DNA of 64,000 nt, taken from positions 1-64,000 of the forward strand of contig JAJECX010000031.1 of assembly GCA_022821805.1 (NCBI GenBank). Reading direction: 5' to 3'. Both the position numbers and the translations under genes were made by a program. The notes under the pieces were generated by a model that was given only the letters and a program-made list of their open reading frames with translations, did no database searches and was not told the DNA's origin. This DNA comes from Anaerolineae bacterium (lineage in GTDB: Bacteria; Chloroflexota; Anaerolineae; Aggregatilineales; Phototrophicaceae). The stretch's first letter is position 1, and each line of letters begins with the position of its first letter. Shown here piece after piece: positions 18,118-27,211 of this stretch.

Positions 18118-19431
18118 CTAATCATCAAAGGAATAGCCGTCGAAGACGAGATCGTCGAAGACATCCTGAATCGAAGCCATGCCTTCTTCCGCCGTGATTG
18201 TACCGCCGACGATGCCTTGGATTGCGCTTTGGAATGCGTCATTAATCTCGGTGGGCCAGATCCAGTCAAGGAAGCGCGCGGTATTGGGGAAGTGGTTGGA
18301 GCGCAGGTCATCGGCGATATCGGATTCGACTACGGTAACGCCCTTGATTGAGGTGGCTAGCGGCTCCATGATGCCGAGATGCTTGTCGGCGATGTCGGGT
18401 CGCGAGAGATATTCGAGGAAGGCTACGGCGTGCGGCAATGCTTCGTCGCTAACACCACTGTAGATGCAGTAGCCCGAATCGGGACCGCCACCGTGCCCGC
18501 GCGAGCCAGACACATCGGCAAGCTGCGGGAACTCAAAGACACCCCATTCGAAATCGACGACATTCGCCTCGATCCAGGGAAGCTCCCAGGTGCCGCCATA
18601 ATAGATGGCTGATTGCTGGAGGGCGAACGCGCTGCGCATGCCATCCCAATCGACGGAAAGCGAATCCCGGTCGAGGATGCCGTCATCGACGAATTGGCCG
18701 ATCCGCGCCAGCGCTTCGACATCGGGGGCGTCCGTGAAGCTGGCTTCACCTCGCAGGTTTTGTATCGTCTTGGCGATGGAATCGCCCATGGTCTGCGAGG
18801 CTGTCTCAAAGTACCACATCGGCCACATCCAGACGTTCTTTCCCTGATGCAAGACGGGTATAAAACCCGCTTCGTCAAGCGCTGCCGCGACGGCGATGAA
18901 GTCATCATAGCTATCGGGTTCCGCCAGCCCGAGTTCATTGAATACATCGACGTTGTAGAAGAAGGACGAGGTGGAGACGGGCGATACCGGGATGCCGTAT
19001 ACGCGGCCGCCGATGGTGTATGCGTCCAGCGATGCTGGTTCGAAACGGTCGACCCAAGGCGCGATGTCGTCGGTAATATCGCGCAGAACGCCGCGGCGTA
19101 CATAGGCGCCGTTGGTGGGATTGGCGGCGCAGCCAATGACATCCATGCGCTCGCCGGCGAGGTGCGCGGTCAATAGACGGGTCACGCCGCCATCGATAGG
19201 ACCTTGCGCATCCCATACGACATCGGAAACGTCCGGGTTCTCCGCCAAGTATCCGTCGATGACCTCTTGCTCCACTTGCGCTTGGACGTCATCCGGCGCC
19301 ATGGAGCCGAGGTTATCGAGCGAGGTGGGACCAAAGACATGGAGGACAAAGCCATCTTGAGCGGCGACACTGCCAAACGCGAGCAATGTCAATACGAGTA
19401 GAAGCGAATAACAGAGAAGTCTTTTCAACAT
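18118..19431 (-). CDS. Sugar ABC transporter solute-binding protein, family 1
   Basis: A 437-residue extracytoplasmic binding protein, first gene of the minus-strand operon. The N terminus MLKRLLCYSLLLVLTLLAFG is a signal peptide, with a likely type I cleavage after SVAAQ. There is no lipobox cysteine at the cleavage site, so it is not an obvious lipoprotein. The mature part has the MalE-like pattern, including GEASFTDA-type and GGGPDSGYCIYSG segments. It should capture a sugar or sugar derivative for the MalF/MalG-like permeases encoded after the isomerase. A promoter lies 54 bases upstream of the ATG. Confidence 0.92.
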   Translation of the reverse strand: MLKRLLCYSLLLVLTLLAFGSVAAQDGFVLHVFGPTSLDNLGSMAPDDVQAQVEQEVIDGYLAENPDVSDVVWDAQGPIDGGVTRLLTAHLAGERMDVIGCAANPTNGAYVRRGVLRDITDDIAPWVDRFEPASLDAYTIGGRVYGIPVSPVSTSSFFYNVDVFNELGLAEPDSYDDFIAVAAALDEAGFIPVLHQGKNVWMWPMWYFETASQTMGDSIAKTIQNLRGEASFTDAPDVEALARIGQFVDDGILDRDSLSVDWDGMRSAFALQQSAIYYGGTWELPWIEANVVDFEWGVFEFPQLADVSGSRGHGGGPDSGYCIYSGVSDEALPHAVAFLEYLSRPDIADKHLGIMEPLATSIKGVTVVESDIADDLRSNHFPNTARFLDWIWPTEINDAFQSAIQGIVGGTITAEEGMASIQDVFDDLVFDGYSFDD

Positions 19432-19484
19432 TGGCCAAATGCCTTTCTTCTAGGACAACACTTCAGAAATCTTCTTGCGACTCG

Positions 19485-19513
19485 AATATAACACGTCGAT
19501 TTCCGAGCGGCAA
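19485..19513 (-). promoter_or_regulatory. Sigma70-type promoter for the minus-strand operon
   Basis: Read on the minus strand, TTGCCG (19508-19513), 17 bases, then TATATT (19485-19490). It points at the binding-protein gene whose ATG is at 19431. Four and five of six bases match the consensus boxes. Confidence 0.5.
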
Positions 19514-19643
19514 AATTCTGTTCCCAAGGCGGTGTATCCCTTTCGGTTGAAATTCAAATGAGCCGATATAGATTGAGGACTCGCGCGCTAGACGAAAACC
19601 AGATTTGGCATTGAAAAATCATTGGCAAAGGCGTCGTAACATC

Positions 19644-19657
19644 GTCAAACTTTTGAC
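19644..19657. promoter_or_regulatory. Candidate operator palindrome
   Basis: GTCAAA-CT-TTTGAC is a perfect six-base inverted repeat with a two-base centre. It overlaps the -35 box of the plus-strand promoter at 19653, the usual place for a repressor site. Partial copies (GTCAAA) occur at 19702 and just before the 20046 start. Confidence 0.4.
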
Positions 19658-19681
19658 ACATCAGCACTGTTCAGTTAGAGT
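19653..19681 (+). promoter_or_regulatory. Sigma70-type promoter toward the 20046 operon
   Basis: TTGACA (19653-19658), 17 bases, TAGAGT (19676-19681). The -35 box is perfect and the -10 box matches four of six. The leader to the ATG at 20046 would be long, about 360 bases. Confidence 0.4.
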
Positions 19682-20045
19682 ATCTCTACGAGTTCTTATG
19701 GTCAAACTATATGATTTCTTGGAAGATGAGATGAATCGGCGCGTTCAAAATCTGCGTTTCATGCCGCAGCCCATCTCTAGATATACCGCAACACGATCCT
19801 CATTTGACGATAAGATCTGCACGGCGAGCGCCTCTCAACCTGTTGGGCGCGACCTGCGCGTTGTATAAGGACATATAAATGCGGCAGAGCGAGGTCCTGA
19901 AGGGCGCATACTTCAGTTATGTGTAATGCGATAACACCGAAAGAACAATAGACTGCAGGGAGGGTAAATGGTGTATTGAGTCTGTCGTGTCCTGTAGTTG
20001 TTTACGGGACGCAGTTAGGTCAATTGTTTAATTTGGAGGTCAAAG

Positions 20046-21962
20046 ATGTTAAGACGTTTCCGTATCTTAGTTGTGCTGCTTCTGCCTTTTGCCGCGCTAG
20101 CGGCGCATATCACCACCGGACAGGGCATGGCATATAGTGAAGCGCCAGCGCTGGCGGAGATGGTCGCCAACGGCGATCTGCCGCCGGTCGAAGATCGTTT
20201 GCCAGCCAACCCCTTGGTCGTCGAGCCGATTGAACAAGTCGGCGTTTACGGCGGAACCTGGCTGACTTTCGGCGACAATATCAGCCGTCTGTCGAACCTG
20301 GTGATCTGGCAAGACATCGGCTTGCTGATGTGGAATAACGACCAAAACGCGACGGCGCCCAGCCTGGCGGAAAGCTGGGAGATCAGCGATGACAGCCAGG
20401 AATTCACCATCAAGCTGCGTGAAGGCTTGCGCTGGTCGGATGGCGCGCCGATGACGGCCGATGACATCATGTTCTGGTATGAAGATGTCATCAGCAATGA
20501 CGAATTGCGTCCGGTCAAGCCGGGCTTTATGCGCACGCCAAATGGTCACGTCGGCGCGGTGGAGAAGATAGATGATCTCACGGTCGTCTTCAAGTTTCCC
20601 GAGCCGCATGGCATGTTCCTCACGCTGCTGACCAAGGAGTTCCACACCTACCTGCCCGCGCACTACATGAGGCAATTCCACAAGAACCACGTCTCCGAAG
20701 AGGAATTGCAGGCGGCGATCGATGAAGCGGGCGTCTCGAACTGGGTCGATCTCTTTTACCTACGCTGGAATACCTCGGGTGGCGGCAATAGCCGCGGGAT
20801 GAACAATCCGAATCTGCCAACGATGCTGGCTTGGGCGCCAACCGTGGAGCCGCCGGGCGACCGCTTTGTATTTGAGCGAAATCCTTACTTCTTTGCTGTC
20901 GATACAGAAGGCAATCAATTGCCCTATATCGATCGGGTCGATTTCCGCGTTGTCGATGGCGAGGTCATGAAACTGCGTATTCTGGCGGGCGAGCCGAACT
21001 TCCAGGCGGCGCGCGCGCTGACCTTCGCCGACATGGCGCTCTACGTCGAAAATGCCGAAGCCAACGAATACGAAATCCTGCGCTGGGGCGACTTGCAAAT
21101 CTCTGAAGCGGCGCTCTGGATCAACCTCAATACACCCGATCCGGTTGACCGCGAGCTATATCAGGATGTGCGATTCCGCCGCGCCATGTCATTGGCCATT
21201 AATCGCGAGCGTGTCAATGACACCTTGTACTTTGGCCAGGGTCAGGCGACAGCGGCGACATTGCCGCCCGTCGAATCGCGCTATTACAAGGAGGAATATG
21301 CGCGCGCCTACACTGACTACGATCCCGATCAAGCGAATGCGCTGCTAGACGAGATTGGCCTGACGGAGCGCGACGGCGATGGCTTCCGGCTTAAGCCAGA
21401 CGGCAATCGTCTATCCATCGTTATCGAAGTGCCGAATAATCGACTTCCGATGATCGACAACCTGAATCTCATCCGCGACGATTATGCCGATGTTGGCGTC
21501 GATTTTATCATTCGGCCGATCGACAACGCCCTCTGGGGCCAGCGGATGCGCGCTGGCGAGATGCAATTTGTCGGCTGGCCGATGGCGAAAGCGGCCACTG
21601 AAACCGATCTCGTGCCAATCAGCACCAATACCGATTGGGCGCCGCTCTGGGGTCTCTGGTATCACACCAATGGCGAGCAAGGCGAGGAGCCGCCGCAGTA
21701 CATCAAGGATCTGCAAAATGTCTGGACGCGAATCTTGGAAACGGCTGACCAAGAAGAACGTGACATGCTCTACGATACGATTCTGCGGACGCAAGCCGAA
21801 AACATGTGGGTGATCGGCGTCGTCGGGCCACTGCCGAAGCCGGTGATCAGGAAGACCTGGTTCCGCAACGTGAAGACCGACTGCACCTGGAGCTACCATC
21901 ACGGCGGCTTCATCGGCTGCACCGATCCCTTCGCGTTCTGGATCGAGCCAGAGCATCAATAG
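20046..21962 (+). CDS. ABC transporter substrate-binding protein, family 5
   Basis: A 638-residue extracytoplasmic binding protein of the peptide/opine/oligosaccharide type. The N terminus MLRRFRILVVLLLPFAALAA is a signal peptide without a lipobox cysteine. The mature N terminus reads SEAPALAEMVANGDLPPVE, closely matching the protein at 57765 (GEAPMLAALVEAGELPPLE), so the two are paralogs. The family 5 segment LREGLRWSDGAPMTADDI follows near residue 130. GGAGGT stands before the ATG. It probably serves the permeases at 22868 and 23854; enzymes in the operon suggest a sugar-acid or oligosaccharide rather than a peptide as ligand. Confidence 0.93.
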   Translation: MLRRFRILVVLLLPFAALAAHITTGQGMAYSEAPALAEMVANGDLPPVEDRLPANPLVVEPIEQVGVYGGTWLTFGDNISRLSNLVIWQDIGLLMWNNDQNATAPSLAESWEISDDSQEFTIKLREGLRWSDGAPMTADDIMFWYEDVISNDELRPVKPGFMRTPNGHVGAVEKIDDLTVVFKFPEPHGMFLTLLTKEFHTYLPAHYMRQFHKNHVSEEELQAAIDEAGVSNWVDLFYLRWNTSGGGNSRGMNNPNLPTMLAWAPTVEPPGDRFVFERNPYFFAVDTEGNQLPYIDRVDFRVVDGEVMKLRILAGEPNFQAARALTFADMALYVENAEANEYEILRWGDLQISEAALWINLNTPDPVDRELYQDVRFRRAMSLAINRERVNDTLYFGQGQATAATLPPVESRYYKEEYARAYTDYDPDQANALLDEIGLTERDGDGFRLKPDGNRLSIVIEVPNNRLPMIDNLNLIRDDYADVGVDFIIRPIDNALWGQRMRAGEMQFVGWPMAKAATETDLVPISTNTDWAPLWGLWYHTNGEQGEEPPQYIKDLQNVWTRILETADQEERDMLYDTILRTQAENMWVIGVVGPLPKPVIRKTWFRNVKTDCTWSYHHGGFIGCTDPFAFWIEPEHQ

Positions 21963-21990
21963 TTTTGGCTGCGCCCATCAAAGCGCCAAT

Positions 21991-22018
21991 TGTAGGGGCG
22001 GCCCGGCGGGTCGCCCGC
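21991..22018. repeat. Intergenic palindrome, TGTAGGGGCGGCC...GGTCGCCCGC type
   Basis: Begins TGTAGGGGCG and ends GGGTCGCCCGC, with imperfect inverted arms around a CGGC centre. It is a member of the dispersed family seen at 15102, 30546, 37237 and 38526. It lies in the 129-base gap between the binding-protein and RraA-like genes. Confidence 0.65.
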
Positions 22019-22091
22019 TTGCAACATTCCGTGCCGGTCACTTGTTAGCGTGACAAACTGAGAATCAAAGAAACCAACGAAAGGCAAAGTC

Positions 22092-22799
22092 ATGTCCGAA
22101 TACGATATTCTGGCAAAGTATGAGGGATTGCGCTTGACAGACGTTTGTGACGGAATGGATGCGCTGAGGCGTCAGGACATCGGTTTGGTCGCCGGCGACA
22201 TCCGTCCGCTCTGGCGCGATATTGAAAACTTCTCGCATCGTTTTTGCGGCTTGGCGTACACGGTACGATTCATGCCCACGGCGCGACCCGTCGACGCCTA
22301 TGAGCCGGAGGACTTCGAAACCTGGAAGGGCAACTGGTATCGGACATATGCCGGTGGCCCGCCCGTTGACGAGATTCAGAAGGGCGATGTTATCGTCATA
22401 GACGGCGGCGAAATCGGCACCGTTGGCTTTATCGGTTCCAACAATGGCTTCGCCTGGATCGCAGCGGGCGCAGTCGGCATCGTGACTAACGGCGGCGCCC
22501 GCGATACCGATGAGCTAATCAAGCAGCGGGTCCCGGTATATTCGCGCCGCGTCACGCAGTCTATCCGCCCGGGCCGCCTCGAACTTGACTCGACACAAAT
22601 TCCGGTCAACATCGGCGGTGTGCTCGTGCGTCCCAAAGACCTTGTTTTGGCGGACGGCGATGGCGTCATCGTCGTGCCCCTGGAAATCGCCGAAGAAGTG
22701 GCGAAGCACGCCTGGGTCGTCGCCGAAGGCGACAAACGCGGAAGGCGGCGCATCTACGAAAAGCTGGGTCGGGAACCGGATTGGACGGTCGACGTTTAG
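22092..22799 (+). CDS. RraA-like aldolase/demethylmenaquinone methyltransferase-like protein
   Basis: A 235-residue RraA-fold protein. The family site is visible as GIVTNGGARDTDEL, containing the substrate Arg and the metal-binding Asp, together with the preceding GDVIVIDGGEIGTVGF strand. Non-regulatory members are HMG/CHA-type aldolases that split 4-hydroxy-4-methyl-2-oxo acids, releasing pyruvate, or decarboxylate oxaloacetate. Its position inside an ABC importer operon that ends with an HpaI-type aldolase favours a catabolic aldolase role over RNase E regulation. It lies between the binding-protein gene and the first permease gene. Confidence 0.88.
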   Translation: MSEYDILAKYEGLRLTDVCDGMDALRRQDIGLVAGDIRPLWRDIENFSHRFCGLAYTVRFMPTARPVDAYEPEDFETWKGNWYRTYAGGPPVDEIQKGDVIVIDGGEIGTVGFIGSNNGFAWIAAGAVGIVTNGGARDTDELIKQRVPVYSRRVTQSIRPGRLELDSTQIPVNIGGVLVRPKDLVLADGDGVIVVPLEIAEEVAKHAWVVAEGDKRGRRRIYEKLGREPDWTVDV

Positions 22800-22867
22800 C
22801 TCGAACTGCGACAGCGACTTGCGGGCTTCGGCGCCGGGCGCGCGGAGCCCGCGTCGGGTGATTTGTC

Positions 22868-23857
22868 ATGCCACAGTACATCGTCAAGCGCATACTGCTG
22901 ATGATTCCGACGCTGGTTGCGTTGTCGATCTTCATCTTCGTGCTCACGCAGCTTCCGCCGGGTTCCTACCTCGATTCGATCGTCACCGAGCTTGAGTCGC
23001 AGGGCGAGTCCATCTCGCAAGACCAGATCGAGAGCCTCAAGGTGCGCTATGGCTTTGATGAGCCTTTGCATGTGCAATATCTCAAATGGGTGTCCGGCTG
23101 GCTGCGCGGTGATTTCGGCACGTCGTTCACCTATTACGGCCAGCAGAACCTGGAGGTTATCTCTCATTTCCTCGGCTACACCGTCCTGATTGCATTCAGC
23201 ACACAGCTTTTCATATTGGTCGTCGGCATCGCCATTGGCATCTTTTCGGCGACGCGCCAATACACGCTGGGCGATCATTTCGCGACCTTCGTCGGCTTTA
23301 TCGGCCTCTCGATCCCCAACTTCTTGCTGGCGCTGATCCTGATGTATATCGGGTATTTCGTGTTTGGCATTCCGGCGCTGGGCGGTCTGTTTTCCAATGA
23401 ATACTTGGACGCTCCCTGGAGCATTGGCAAAGCGCTGGATTTGCTGGCGCATCTCTGGATTCCGGTTGTCGTGCTCGGTACAGCCGGCACCGCTGGCATC
23501 GCGCGGCGGATGCGCGGGAATCTGCTGGACGTTCTCAAGATGCAATACGTGGCGACGGCGCGCGCCAAGGGCTTGCGCGAAGGGGTTGTCGTCCGAAAGC
23601 ACGCGACGATGAATGCCGTTTCGCCCATTATCATGGCGGTCGGCATGCGCTTCCCCGAAATACTGTCCGGTTCCACGATTGTGTCGATCGTTCTGTCGCT
23701 GCCTACTTTGGGACCCGTGCTATACAAAGCCTTAACCAATCAAGATATGTATCTGGCGGGAACAATTTTGTTCTTCCAGAGCCTGCTTCTGCTGATCGGA
23801 AACTTGCTCGCTGATATTGCGTTGGTCGCTGTTGACCCGCGAGTCGAGTTTGAATGA
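22868..23857 (+). CDS. ABC transporter permease, DppB type
   Basis: A 329-residue membrane permease beginning MPQYIVKRILLMIPTLVALS, the typical DppB opening. The first extracytoplasmic loop carries LKVRYGFDEPLHVQYLKW and GDFGTSF. The EAA-type loop near residues 222-250 includes ATARAKGLREGVV. It is a paralog of the permease at 61439. Its stop overlaps the following start (ATGA). With 23854 it forms the membrane channel of the importer. Confidence 0.95.
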   Translation: MPQYIVKRILLMIPTLVALSIFIFVLTQLPPGSYLDSIVTELESQGESISQDQIESLKVRYGFDEPLHVQYLKWVSGWLRGDFGTSFTYYGQQNLEVISHFLGYTVLIAFSTQLFILVVGIAIGIFSATRQYTLGDHFATFVGFIGLSIPNFLLALILMYIGYFVFGIPALGGLFSNEYLDAPWSIGKALDLLAHLWIPVVVLGTAGTAGIARRMRGNLLDVLKMQYVATARAKGLREGVVVRKHATMNAVSPIIMAVGMRFPEILSGSTIVSIVLSLPTLGPVLYKALTNQDMYLAGTILFFQSLLLLIGNLLADIALVAVDPRVEFE

Positions 23858-24987
23858 GGAAGCGCTCAATGTCTGAGGCATCACCCGGGCCGGCAAAACT
23901 GGCTCTTGGCAAACAGCAGGGCCTGTCGCAGTGGGATCTGATGTACATTAAATTCAGGCGGCATCGCCTGGCGATGTTCTCCGGCGTGTTTCTCATACTT
24001 GTTTATATCGTCATCTTGTTCGCTGAGTTTTTCTCGCCGTATCCAACAAATGAGAAGTTCGGCAAATTCGTGCACACGCCGCCGATGCCGATTCTGTTTT
24101 GGGACGGCGACGGCTTGTCGCGGCCCTTCGTTTATGGCTACAATCAAGAGCTTGATATCGAGACATTCCAGCGAACGTACGTGGCCGATACGACACAAAA
24201 ATACTACCTGAAGTTTTTCACGAAGGGTTCCGAATACAGCCTGCTTGGCCTCGTCGCCACCGATATCCATTTCTTTGGCGTGGACGAACCGGGCTTGATA
24301 TTCTTGTTCGGCACTGATCGTTTCGGGCAGGATGTATTCTCGCGTGTGCTCACTGGCGCGCAGGTCACGCTGACTGCGGGAATGCTAAGCGTCGCCATCA
24401 GTGTGGCGCTGGGCGCGGTCTTAGGTACGCTATCCGGCTATTATGGCGGCGTTGTCGATTTGATCGTCCAGCGCGTGATCGAATTCTTGAGTTCCATTCC
24501 GCGCATTCCCTTATGGATGACGCTGGCGGCCGTAATGCCGACCGATTGGTCTTCCGTGCGCATCTACTTCGGCATCATCACCATATTGGCTTTCTTGGGC
24601 TGGATGGGCATGGCGCGCGAGGTTCGCGGCAAGGTGCTCATATTGCGCAGCATGGATTATGTCATGGCGGCGAAAGCGGGCGGCGCATCAGGCGCTTACA
24701 ACATTTTCAAACACATGCTGCCCAACGCGCTCAGCCATATCATCGTCGTCGCTACCTTGGCGGTGCCGGTCATGATTATCGTCGAGACCTCGCTGAGTTT
24801 CCTGGGCTTTGGGATCCAGCCGCCGATGACCAGCCTAGGCGCCTTGCTCCGCGAAGCGCAGAATGTGCAATCTGTGGTCAATTTCCCCTGGCTGTTCAGC
24901 CCGGCGATTGTCATCATCGTGACAACATTGGCCTTCAACTTCCTGGGCGATGGTCTGCGCGACGCTGCCGACCCCTATTCGCAATGA
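23854..24987 (+). CDS. ABC transporter permease, DppC type with long first loop
   Basis: A 377-residue permease. The first membrane segment ends near residue 60, but the family motif FGTDRFGQDVFSRV begins only at 152. The roughly 90-residue extracytoplasmic insert contains FVYGYNQELDIETFQRTYV. The paralog at 62413 has a matching insert, whereas the permeases at 846 and 32573 have short loops. The docking loop AAKAGGASGAYNIFKHMLPN is present. An in-frame ATG at 23869 has GAGGA about eight bases upstream and is an equally likely start. Confidence 0.94.
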   Translation: MRKRSMSEASPGPAKLALGKQQGLSQWDLMYIKFRRHRLAMFSGVFLILVYIVILFAEFFSPYPTNEKFGKFVHTPPMPILFWDGDGLSRPFVYGYNQELDIETFQRTYVADTTQKYYLKFFTKGSEYSLLGLVATDIHFFGVDEPGLIFLFGTDRFGQDVFSRVLTGAQVTLTAGMLSVAISVALGAVLGTLSGYYGGVVDLIVQRVIEFLSSIPRIPLWMTLAAVMPTDWSSVRIYFGIITILAFLGWMGMAREVRGKVLILRSMDYVMAAKAGGASGAYNIFKHMLPNALSHIIVVATLAVPVMIIVETSLSFLGFGIQPPMTSLGALLREAQNVQSVVNFPWLFSPAIVIIVTTLAFNFLGDGLRDAADPYSQ

Positions 24988-25038
24988 CAGTGAAAGTCGT
25001 ATGAAAGAAACTGACAAAGCGATAGCGAATTTGTACTT

Positions 25039-25055
25039 GCGAGCCGGTGGCTCGC
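25039..25055. repeat. Intergenic palindrome GCGAGCC-GGT-GGCTCGC
   Basis: Perfect seven-base arms (25039-25045, 25049-25055) with a three-base loop, followed by CC. The same core occurs at 15104 and 61337. It lies between the DppC-type permease and the ATPase gene. Confidence 0.65.
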
Positions 25056-25113
25056 CCACTCGTGTCAAACACATCCAATCAGTTTTCGCAGGCTTGACTT
25101 GGTACTACTGAGA

Positions 25114-26133
25114 ATGACTGAGCAGCAAGACACGCTCCTTCGAGTGAGCGGCCTCAAAACTCACTTCCGCACCGAGCAAGGTACGATCCGCGCTGTTGAT
25201 GGGATCGATTTCGAAATCAAACGAGGCGAGACCTTTGGCATAGTAGGGGAGAGCGGCTGTGGCAAGAGCGTAACGGCCTATTCAATCATGCAACTGATCG
25301 AACGCCCTCAAGGCGACATCGTCAGCGGCTCAATCGAATATATGGGTGAAGGCGCTCGCCCGATCGATATCGCGGCGCTGGACCCGAACGGCCCGGACAT
25401 GCGTAATTTGCGCGGCAACGAGATTGGCATGATTTTCCAGGAACCGATGACCTCGCTCAATCCAATCTATACCATCGGCAATCAGATCATTGAAGCGATC
25501 GTGCTGCATCAGCGCGTGAGCAAGATGGAGGCGCGAAAGCGCGCAATCGAACTGCTGGATCGGGTTGGCTTGTCCGACCCGCGCAGCCAGATCGACGATT
25601 ATCCGCACCAACTGTCCGGCGGCATGCGCCAGCGTGTGATGATTGCGATGGCTTTGTCTTGCAACCCCAGATTGCTAATCGCAGATGAACCAACCACCGC
25701 CTTGGATGTGACCGTTGAAGCGCAGATCCTCGATCTCATGCGCGATCTACAGCAAGACTTCGGCATGTCCATAATGTTGATCACTCATAATCTCGGGGTT
25801 GTAGCCGAAAACTGCGATCGCGTAATGGTGATGTATCTGGGCAAGGTCATCGAAGAAGGCAGCGCCGTTGATATATTCTATAATCCGCGCCATCCCTACA
25901 CGCACGGCTTGCTAGAATCTATACCGCAGATCGGATTGAGTTCCCGACTTACGCCGATCGAAGGGGCTGTGCCCATGATGCAAGACATACCGACGGGTTG
26001 CACCTTTGCGCCGCGCTGTCCTCATGTCATGGCTATCTGCGAAGACGACCCGCCGATGTTATTCCCGTCGGATTCAGAGCGGACAAAATGCTGGCTTTAT
26101 TCGGAAGAGGCGCTGCCGCAGCATGCCAAGTGA
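25114..26133 (+). CDS. ABC transporter ATP-binding protein, DppD type
   Basis: A 339-residue cytoplasmic ATPase: Walker [11 protein letters not shown]-loop FQEPM, signature LSGGMRQR, Walker B LLIADEP, and the switch His in ITHNLG. The C-terminal oligopeptide extension has the cysteine pair in [10 protein letters not shown] and later CWLY. I use the ATG at 25114; a TTG at 25099 adds five residues. The end overlaps the next ATPase by 11 bases. It should pair with the DppF-type subunit at 26123. Confidence 0.95.
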   Translation: MTEQQDTLLRVSGLKTHFRTEQGTIRAVDGIDFEIKRGETFGIVGESGCGKSVTAYSIMQLIERPQGDIVSGSIEYMGEGARPIDIAALDPNGPDMRNLRGNEIGMIFQEPMTSLNPIYTIGNQIIEAIVLHQRVSKMEARKRAIELLDRVGLSDPRSQIDDYPHQLSGGMRQRVMIAMALSCNPRLLIADEPTTALDVTVEAQILDLMRDLQQDFGMSIMLITHNLGVVAENCDRVMVMYLGKVIEEGSAVDIFYNPRHPYTHGLLESIPQIGLSSRLTPIEGAVPMMQDIPTGCTFAPRCPHVMAICEDDPPMLFPSDSERTKCWLYSEEALPQHAK

Positions 26134-27211
26134 AACCGTCCTTCAAGTCCACGAATTGAAGAAGTATTTTCCCATACGGAAAGGCATACTCAAGCGGACG
26201 GTCGGCTGGATTCGGGCGGTCGATGAAGTCAGCTTTTCCGTGTCGGCGGGGCAGACGCTGGGTTTGGTCGGCGAAAGCGGTTGTGGCAAGACGACAACCG
26301 GGCGCTGCATTCTGCGGCTCTATGAACCGACCGCGGGCTCCATTCTTTATCGACTTGATGACCAACTCGAAAACATTGTTGAATTTAATCATGCGGAGAT
26401 GAAACGCGTACGGCAGAAGCTGCAAATCATCTTTCAAGATCCTTTCTCGTCGCTAGATCCACGAATGACAATACATGACATCATCGCCGAGCCGCTGCGC
26501 ATCAACCGCATTGGCACGCGAGCGCAACAGTCCGACCGCGTGGAAGAACTGATGGATTTGGTTGGACTCAATGCGTCGCAGATGAATCGGTATCCCCACG
26601 AATTTAGCGGCGGGCAGCGGCAGCGCATTGGCATCGCTCGCGCCCTGGCGCTAAATCCGGAAATGATTGTCTGCGACGAGCCGGTATCCGCCTTGGATGT
26701 ATCGGTACAGGCGCAGGTCCTGAATCTGCTGATGGATCTGCAGGAGCGACTCAACCTGGCCTATCTGTTCATCGCCCATGACTTGAGTGTGGTGGAGTAT
26801 ATCAGCAAGCGAGTGGTTGTCATGTACTTGGGGAAAATTGTTGAGATTGCTGATGCGACTGATCTTTACCAGTCCCCGCGTCATCCGTATACCGAGGCGC
26901 TCTTGGGCGCCATTCCCATTCCCGACCCCTTGGCGAAACGGACGCGCAAGCCGTTGACAGGGACAGTTCCCAGCGCCGCCAATCCGCCAAGCGGCTGTAA
27001 CTTTCGCACGCGCTGCGCCTATGCGCAAGATGTGTGCGCGCGTGAGGAGCCGCCTCTCACGCAAATTGACGGTGATCGTTCGGTCGCATGTCACTTTGCT
27101 GATGAACTCGAACTGACCGGTTTCTCCCGCGGCGGGACGTCACGGCTTCCTATTCATTCTGCGCTTCCAAATATGAATTATGGGTCCTCAATGGCAGGTG
27201 CGCCTGGGTGA
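26123..27211 (+). CDS. ABC transporter ATP-binding protein, DppF type
   Basis: A 362-residue ATPase: Walker A GESGCGKTT, signature FSGGQRQR, Walker B MIVCDEP, and switch His in IAHDLS. The start at 26123 ([16 protein letters not shown]) begins the domain. The frame is open back to 26006, but that part overlaps the DppD gene and has no family sequence. The C-terminal extension has CNFRTRCAYAQDVC, then about 40 extra residues rich in Gly, Ser and Pro after the usual end. The stop overlaps the GTG start of the next gene (GTGA). Confidence 0.94.
   Translation: MPSETVLQVHELKKYFPIRKGILKRTVGWIRAVDEVSFSVSAGQTLGLVGESGCGKTTTGRCILRLYEPTAGSILYRLDDQLENIVEFNHAEMKRVRQKLQIIFQDPFSSLDPRMTIHDIIAEPLRINRIGTRAQQSDRVEELMDLVGLNASQMNRYPHEFSGGQRQRIGIARALALNPEMIVCDEPVSALDVSVQAQVLNLLMDLQERLNLAYLFIAHDLSVVEYISKRVVVMYLGKIVEIADATDLYQSPRHPYTEALLGAIPIPDPLAKRTRKPLTGTVPSAANPPSGCNFRTRCAYAQDVCAREEPPLTQIDGDRSVACHFADELELTGFSRGGTSRLPIHSALPNMNYGSSMAGAPG

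Larger units (their letters stand above)
19432..20045. other. Divergent regulatory spacer
   Basis: This 614-base gap separates the minus-strand operon from the plus-strand importer. It holds a good promoter on each strand and a 14-base palindrome (separate entries), plus a strong TTTGGAGGT ribosome site just before 20046. A short open frame (19605-19868) has no ribosome site and no recognisable content. I see no tRNA or other RNA gene here. Confidence 0.6.

Noticed and set aside
19605..19868. Small plus-strand open frame in the divergent spacer, containing VKLYDFLEDEMNRRVQ
   Set aside because: No ribosome site, it spans the promoter and operator region, and the composition changes to random-looking sequence after about 50 codons.
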